From JAUIKM01 sp964445695 (GTDB lineage: Bacteria; Bacteroidota; Ignavibacteria; Kapaibacteriales; UBA7675), in assembly GCA_964445695.1 (NCBI GenBank), contig CAYULF010000002.1, positions 1 to 64,000 of the forward strand: a stretch of DNA of 64,000 bases, in the 5' to 3' direction. Below the pieces are notes generated by a model. It worked only from the letters and a program-made list of their open reading frames with translations. It searched no databases and was not told the origin of the DNA. The position numbers and the translations under genes are program-made. The stretch's first letter is position 1. The number at the start of each line of letters is the position of its first letter. Of this stretch, positions 61,778-64,000 are shown piece after piece.

Positions 61778-62042
61778 ACCGGGTCAGGAGCGACGATTTG
61801 TTTAACATGTCGAAAAATGCATCGGCATCGGCTACGCCCGGGAGTTCAACAGACCGCGCGCCGAAATTTACGTCGAGAATCTATTAACATCCAGCCCCCT
61901 GGCGCGGGAATCCGGATCTGGATCATCAACGCACGCTACTTCAGCCAGGAGTACTGGACGACATTCAATCACTTTGCCCGGGGCCCGGTGAAATGTATCA
62001 GGATCGACCCGGCAATTTTTCGGTCGAAAAAACATCCTGAAC

Positions 62043-63359
62043 TCACCTAAGCACAGTCACAAGCCTGGTCAATACACGCGCACCTGCTTTAACCCGCAAC
62101 ACGTAAACTCCCGACTTGACAAAATCCATCTTGTTAGTCGTGCGGTGCGAACCCGCCGCGTATTCGCGCTGAAAGACTTGTTTAACCAACGCGCCACGCA
62201 TGTCGAACAGCTCAGCTGTCACAAGTCCCTGAGTCTCAAGTGTGAAGTTTAGTGTTAAGTCGCCAGTCGTCGGGTTTGGAGACAGTGAGAAGTCAAGTTT
62301 CGAGTTAACAAGCTGGTTGTCCTTAATCCCGGTGGCAGTGTAAATCGGTTCGCGGCTGCGGTAGATGCGGCCTTGTTGCGTTCCAACGTAGAGATAGTCG
62401 GATGAGTCGAGGCACATTGAATAGATCGTTTCCTGAAACTCCAGATAACCTGGAAGTTGAGTCCATGTTTCGGCAAAATTCGCCGTGTACCAGACCTCGT
62501 CATTCATGCCGACAATGAAGTTGTCAAAACGGTCAACCAGAATGCTGCGAATCTTGCCGCTTGGCGTGTCGTCAAATCGGTAGTCGTGCGGCGTCCATGT
62601 CCGGCCGGTATCGCTGCTGGTAAACACGGACGTGCGGACCCTGTCTGTGCTGACAAGAATTTGACCTTTGGAATTGATACCCATGTCAAGCGGGTCCCAC
62701 TCGCGTTCACCAAATCCACCCGGCGAATAGATATTGTGACACTCGTCGTCTCCGTTGCGCAGCACAAAGAGACCTTTCCAGCGCCACGAACCCCAGAATA
62801 CGTCACCGTTTGGATGGAGTGCAATGCACATGCTCTCCGCCCCATTGCTGATGAAGTCACAGACCAGCTCCCAACTGGCACCGCGATCATGAGATACCCA
62901 CGTACCGTCCGCGACAAATTGTCCTTTGTACCAGCGTTGCATTGCAGAATACAAGGTTCCATCTTCTCGTTCAACAAATCGAAAGTAATCAATTCTCGGT
63001 ATGCCATGCTCAAGGTGGGTATAGGTCGTCCATGTATCGCCGCAGTCGGATGAAAAGTGGAGCGAGTCGCGTCCGCCCGCTACTATAGTGCCGTCCCGCA
63101 AAACCTGGGCACCGGTAAAGATACCGCGATCGGAAATCGGAATTTGAATCCATGTCTCTCCACGGTTATCGCTTTTCCAAAATCCCGCGCTTGTCCCGGC
63201 AAAGATTCGGCCGCAAGGTGAAGCGGCGATGTTGTTAATAAACAGCAAGTCGGCCGCGACCGACTCCGTCGTGTTGATCCAGAAATCTTCATCGAATGCA
63301 TGCAGCGTACAAAGCGATAGTAAGAAAAACGCGGCGAATATTGCGGTTAATATCTTCAT
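62043..63359 (-). CDS. T9SS substrate with BNR-like repeats
   Basis: A 438-residue secreted protein. It has a signal peptide (about 1-21, ending LHAFDED). A beta-propeller-like region contains repeated SDNRGETW, SSDCGDTW, SHDRGASW and SSDTGRTW motifs (BNR/sialidase-type). A type IX sorting domain follows from about 355 (FSLSPNPTTGDLTLNFTL) to the end (VYVLRVKAGARVLTRLVTVLR). It resembles a shorter form of the protein at 22738. No catalytic sialidase residues are evident. The ATG at 63359 gives a clean signal peptide; the upstream in-frame start adds 12 residues without one. Confidence 0.88.
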   Translation of the reverse strand: MKILTAIFAAFFLLSLCTLHAFDEDFWINTTESVAADLLFINNIAASPCGRIFAGTSAGFWKSDNRGETWIQIPISDRGIFTGAQVLRDGTIVAGGRDSLHFSSDCGDTWTTYTHLEHGIPRIDYFRFVEREDGTLYSAMQRWYKGQFVADGTWVSHDRGASWELVCDFISNGAESMCIALHPNGDVFWGSWRWKGLFVLRNGDDECHNIYSPGGFGEREWDPLDMGINSKGQILVSTDRVRTSVFTSSDTGRTWTPHDYRFDDTPSGKIRSILVDRFDNFIVGMNDEVWYTANFAETWTQLPGYLEFQETIYSMCLDSSDYLYVGTQQGRIYRSREPIYTATGIKDNQLVNSKLDFSLSPNPTTGDLTLNFTLETQGLVTAELFDMRGALVKQVFQREYAAGSHRTTNKMDFVKSGVYVLRVKAGARVLTRLVTVLR

Positions 63360-63427
63360 GGCAACGTTTCCATGGTGAGCAAACAACCGGGGCACATGCC
63401 CCGGTTGTCCTAATGTACAACAAACAA

Positions 63428-64000
63428 TTACTCGATAAACATCAGTTCGGACTGGCTGTGTCCGTCGGCCGTCTGCATGCGGCAGAGATAAACACCCGGT
63501 GCATACGCTTCGTTGCGGAACACCAGCTCATGACTACCGCTTTCCAGCCGACGGTCAGCAATGACGGCCACAATGCGACCCTGCATGTCGGCAATTTCAA
63601 TGCGCAGATGTTGCGGCGTACCGACTTCGACCAGGATCGTTGTTTTGTCGCCGAAGGGATTGGGCGAAATGCCGCTCAGGCGGCAATCGCCCTGATCTAG
63701 GACCGGTCCGGTTTCTCCGGCGCGTTTAGCCTGCTGCAGCGGCGGCGTGCGATAACGTTGCAGGTCGAGATTGATCTGTCCGTTCCATGCCGTCATTTTG
63801 CTGTCATATGCCGCCCCGTGGGTCTGGCCGCACTCCAGCAGGTCGAGCTTTTTGAGTCGCCAGCCGGCCAGCATTGAGTCGGGCGAAGACGGTAGGGTCT
63901 GGCACACCAGCTCAAAAGCCATGCGCGCGTCGGGATAACGGCGCAGGTGCTCAAGGATCACCCCGTCGAGCAGCATCAGGCCGCCGCGCAGCAGTGTGTC
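63428..64000 (-). CDS. T9SS substrate, 5' end outside the window
   Basis: The open frame continues past position 64000 without a stop, so only the C-terminal 190 residues are seen. The visible part ends in a type IX sorting domain: SGISPNPFGDKTTILVEV, then ADMQGRIVAVI and APGVYLCRMQTADGHSQSEL. The upstream portion is helical with no recognised motif. It precedes the BNR-type T9SS gene by 68 bp on the same strand, so the two may be co-transcribed. Confidence 0.75.
   Translation of the reverse strand, partial: DTLLRGGLMLLDGVILEHLRRYPDARMAFELVCQTLPSSPDSMLAGWRLKKLDLLECGQTHGAAYDSKMTAWNGQINLDLQRYRTPPLQQAKRAGETGPVLDQGDCRLSGISPNPFGDKTTILVEVGTPQHLRIEIADMQGRIVAVIADRRLESGSHELVFRNEAYAPGVYLCRMQTADGHSQSELMFIE

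Noticed and set aside
1..64000. CRISPR arrays, tRNA or rRNA genes, insertion sequences and prophage genes
   Set aside because: No regularly spaced direct repeats of CRISPR form, no cloverleaf with a T-loop consensus, and no transposase, integrase or phage structural motifs were seen. This is a reading by eye; tRNAscan-SE and Infernal would settle the RNA genes.

Overview
The window reads as a chromosomal segment of a moderately GC-rich Gram-negative bacterium of the Bacteroidota/FCB group, most like a Kapaibacteriota or Chlorobi-side lineage. The reasons are three secreted proteins with type IX secretion (T9SS) C-terminal sorting domains, a complete Bat aerotolerance gene set, an Rpb6/omega-like RpoZ beside coaBC, an EF-G2-type elongation factor, and FlgD-like secreted modules. 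The lineage is inferred from gene content; no rRNA or tRNA gene was recognised.

Layout. 0.2-1.5 kb: lysA. 1.7-10.8 kb: Bat (aerotolerance) genes in two convergent groups, moxR-DUF58-BatD/DUF4381-like-batA on plus and batB-batC-batD-batE on minus. 10.8-13.2 kb: AT-richer intergenic stretch with short repeats, small inverted repeats and one credible 70-residue membrane peptide. 13.2-17.2 kb: a helical-repeat protein followed by a CHAT-domain protein. 17.9-21.8 kb: a sodium/solute symporter, a beta-barrel-like protein and a DSD1-like PLP enzyme. 22.7-27.6 kb: a large T9SS substrate and EF-G2. 28.1-29.6 kb: an AT-rich pentapeptide-repeat membrane gene whose 5' part is cut by an in-frame TGA. 29.9-37.4 kb: housekeeping genes (phosphohexomutase, eno, phhB, trxA, DUF971, hutU, rsmH, mraZ). 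37.9-41.3 kb: a DUF1624 membrane protein and a dehydrogenase/Gfo-Idh-MocA fusion. 41.4-48.8 kb: coaBC, rpoZ, mutS, rpsA. 49.0-50.5 kb: a FlgD-like secreted protein and a thioesterase. 50.7-55.8 kb: nuoL-nuoM-nuoN. 55.8-61.7 kb: class II amidotransferase, ribD, lipoprotein, FliK-C-like protein, RodZ-like protein. 62-64 kb: two T9SS substrates, the last running off the window.

How the parts work together. The Bat genes form an envelope module of a MoxR ATPase, VWA proteins and TPR/SH3 periplasmic partners. nuoLMN supply the proton-pumping arm of complex I, and mraZ-rsmH are the first two genes of a division cluster that stops there.

The most unusual signals lie outside the genes: a dispersed repeat family carrying GAGCGCTTCGCC and TTGTTTGTC, a 146-bp near-identical G-rich element present twice, a second REP-like family, and a strongly gene-dependent density of the tetranucleotide TTAA. 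No CRISPR array, insertion sequence, prophage or secondary-metabolite cluster was seen. Counts and alignments were made by eye.
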